Positions 14,493-15,797 of a stretch of 15,797 bases of DNA are shown in pieces. Source of the DNA: Lachnospiraceae bacterium. Lineage in GTDB: Bacteria; Bacillota_A; Clostridia; Lachnospirales; Lachnospiraceae. A program made the position numbers and the translations under genes. The notes below the pieces were generated by a model. The model was not told the origin of the DNA and made no database searches. It saw only the letters and a list, made by a program, of their open reading frames with translations. The stretch is from contig JAGCAV010000010.1 of NCBI GenBank assembly GCA_017652545.1, positions 1-15,797 of the forward strand, read 5' to 3'. The first letter of the stretch is position 1. Each line of letters opens with the position of its first letter.

Positions 14493-15275
14493 ATGAATGC
14501 AAACCTTTTTTTGGAAAACAAAGCATACTGGACCCGGAGAGCGCCGGGCTATTCCAGGATCAACCGGGAGGAACTGGCGACGCAGCAGCGTGAAGTCTGG
14601 AAGCAGGCGCTGACGGAGCGTATTTCCGCACGGTTTCCCGGCAGAGCACCCGGTGAGATCCATGTGCTTGAGGTGGGAACCGGTCCGGGGTTTCTTGTCA
14701 TATTGCTTGCCGAGGCCGGCTACCGTGTGACGGCAGTAGACCTGACGCCGTCCATGCTTGATCAGGCGCGGCACAACGCGGGAGAACTGTGCAGCCTGAT
14801 CGATTTCAGGGAGATGAATGCTGAGGCGCTGGATTTTGACAATGAGCGCTTTGACGTGATCCTGTCCCGCAATCTGACATGGAACCTGCCGAACCCCGAA
14901 CTGGCTTACGCGGACTGGGCAAGGGTCCTGAAACCGGGCGGAATGATGATGGTCTTCGATGCCAACTGGTACACATACCTGATCGATGACAGCGCACGGG
15001 AAGCCTATGAGCAGGACCGGGAAAACAGCGTACGGGAAGGTCTGGAGGACTACAATGTCGGCAGCAGCTTTGACCGGATGGAAGAGATCGCCAGAAAGAT
15101 GCCGCTGACCCGGGTGCATCGCCCGGCATGGGACCTGAACGTGCTTGGGAATCTCGGCCTGTGGGCGGAAGCGGATCCATGTATCTGGGAGCGCGTCTGG
15201 TCACATCAGGAGAAGATCAATTTCGCGTCTACGCCGATGTTTCTTGTATGCGGTTATAAACAGAACACTCTGTAA
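14493..15275 (+). CDS. Class I SAM-dependent methyltransferase 2, paralogue of methyltransferase 1
   Basis: A 260-residue enzyme with motif I EVGTGPGF (60-67), the acidic Asp83 in AVDLTPSM, SRNLTWNLPNP (125-135) and VFDANWYTYL (154-163). It aligns with methyltransferase 1 from end to end, including the N-terminal YWT-R-EEL stretch, the RNLT motif, RPAWD and the C-terminal F-TPMFLVCGYK. The pair therefore arose by duplication and then diverged strongly. GAGGAAG at 14482-14488 and ATG 14493 give the start, one base after the previous stop; ATG 14497 is in another frame. It is the last gene of the operon. The two proteins may act in sequence or as a heterodimer on one ligand (inference). Confidence 0.88.
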   Translation: MNANLFLENKAYWTRRAPGYSRINREELATQQREVWKQALTERISARFPGRAPGEIHVLEVGTGPGFLVILLAEAGYRVTAVDLTPSMLDQARHNAGELCSLIDFREMNAEALDFDNERFDVILSRNLTWNLPNPELAYADWARVLKPGGMMMVFDANWYTYLIDDSAREAYEQDRENSVREGLEDYNVGSSFDRMEEIARKMPLTRVHRPAWDLNVLGNLGLWAEADPCIWERVWSHQEKINFASTPMFLVCGYKQNTL

Positions 15276-15331
15276 AGTATGGTATATGATTTACCGGCCC
15301 CGGCCCGGGTGTGCTTTTCTGACGCAAGTCC

Positions 15332-15363
15332 AGCGAGTCTGCTTCACAACAGACTCGCTTTTT
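15332..15363 (+). terminator. Intrinsic terminator of the importer and methyltransferase operon
   Basis: AGCGAGTCTG (15332-15341) and CAGACTCGCT (15350-15359) pair perfectly over ten bases around an eight-base loop, with a run of five T residues at 15359-15363. It lies 56 bases after the stop codon of methyltransferase 2. Confidence 0.92.
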
Positions 15364-15371
15364 GCTATACT
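15343..15371 (+). promoter_or_regulatory. Promoter embedded in the terminator, driving the final gene
   Basis: TTCACA (15343-15348) lies in the hairpin loop and TATACT (15366-15371) follows the T-run, with a 17-base spacer. Both boxes match the consensus at five of six positions. The predicted start is near 15378, some 26 bases before the final gene's ATG. The terminator and this promoter therefore share DNA. Confidence 0.65.
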
Positions 15372-15403
15372 TTCACATATTTTATTGGAAGGAGGCGACC
15401 TCA

Positions 15404-15797
15404 ATGAAGAAAATACTTTTTTCCCTGTTGGGCGTTTTACTGCTGACATTCTTTTCCGCCGCTGTTTATGCGGAAGACAACACGGCAACCTACGAACAGA
15501 TCGGCTTTACGGTCACGCTTCCGGAAAACGTTGAGAACGCAAAGGGCATTGTGTATCCGTATCTCTATGGACGCATGGATACCGGTCTTTATCTGATGGG
15601 CTATATCTATTTCGCCATGGAGAGCGAAACCTTCAATACCCTGGCGGGCAAGACTGCTGATGAGCTGACGGAAGAGGAGCAGCAGGACCTGTATGCCAGA
15701 CAGTGCGATCTTTTCTATGTGGCCGCCATTAACGGCGGACGCGGACCTGCCGAGATCCTGAATCTGCTGGGCGTGCAGGGCCTTGCGGAAGATGAGC
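15404..15797 (+). CDS. Exported protein of unknown function, N-terminal part (3' end outside the window)
   Basis: An open frame of 131 codons that runs off the end without a stop. It starts with a clear signal peptide: MKK, a hydrophobic core through residue 20, and an AVYA cleavage site after residue 23. There is no lipobox. The mature part begins EDNTATYEQIGFTVTLPEN and continues with alternating aromatic and charged stretches (GIVYPYLYGRMDTGLYLMGY, then ELTEEEQQDLYARQC). I do not recognise a domain in the visible part. Start choice is secure: GGAAGGAGG at 15387-15395 sits eight bases before ATG 15404. It has its own promoter, so it is probably not part of the importer operon. Confidence 0.85.
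   Translation, partial: MKKILFSLLGVLLLTFFSAAVYAEDNTATYEQIGFTVTLPENVENAKGIVYPYLYGRMDTGLYLMGYIYFAMESETFNTLAGKTADELTEEEQQDLYARQCDLFYVAAINGGRGPAEILNLLGVQGLAEDE

Noticed and set aside
13766..15275. Arsenite or metalloid methyltransferase identity for the twin methyltransferases
   Set aside because: The conserved cysteine set of ArsM-type enzymes is missing, and no arsenic genes are nearby.

Overview
The window reads as a piece of a Gram-positive anaerobe of the class Clostridia, most likely a gut Lachnospiraceae or Oscillospiraceae member. The reasons are a DUF6273 tail, an SLH-domain remnant, PadR and MerR regulators, an exported FMN/FAD flavoprotein reductase, strong GGAGG ribosome binding sites and consensus sigma-A promoters. 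This assignment is inferred from gene content only. All genes lie on the + strand. There are no RNA genes, CRISPR arrays, complete insertion sequences or attachment sites that I can see.

Region 1 (about 1-3700) is AT-richer and patchy. It holds the 3' end of a DUF6273 protein, a decayed SLH fragment, a MerR/GyrI-like regulator, an alpha/beta hydrolase that looks N-terminally cut back against the MerR stop codon, and a GT1-type glycosyltransferase.

Region 2 (about 3750-6413) is a small regulated operon. A PadR repressor is preceded by a perfect TTGACA-17-TATAAT promoter carrying two matching palindromes. It is translationally coupled to two flavodoxin-fold proteins, the second with three membrane segments. 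A GNAT acetyltransferase follows.

Region 3 (about 6478-8759) is one transcription unit for a 687-residue exported flavoprotein: Tat-like signal, covalent-FMN domain, then FAD domain. It ends at a strong intrinsic terminator.

Region 4 (about 8774-15363) is a tightly packed seven-gene operon. It encodes a Nik/Dpp-type ABC importer (two permeases, two short ATPases, one binding protein) and two homologous SAM-dependent methyltransferases, and it closes with a terminator. The methyltransferases suggest that the imported ligand, perhaps a metal complex or a peptide-like compound, is methylated, but the substrate cannot be read from the sequence.

Region 5 (15343-end) starts with a promoter embedded in that terminator and drives an exported protein that runs off the window.

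The best candidates for new biology are the importer plus twin methyltransferase module next to an exported flavoprotein that appears to lack the fumarate/urocanate reductase catalytic residues, and the PadR operon with its complementary flavodoxin pair.
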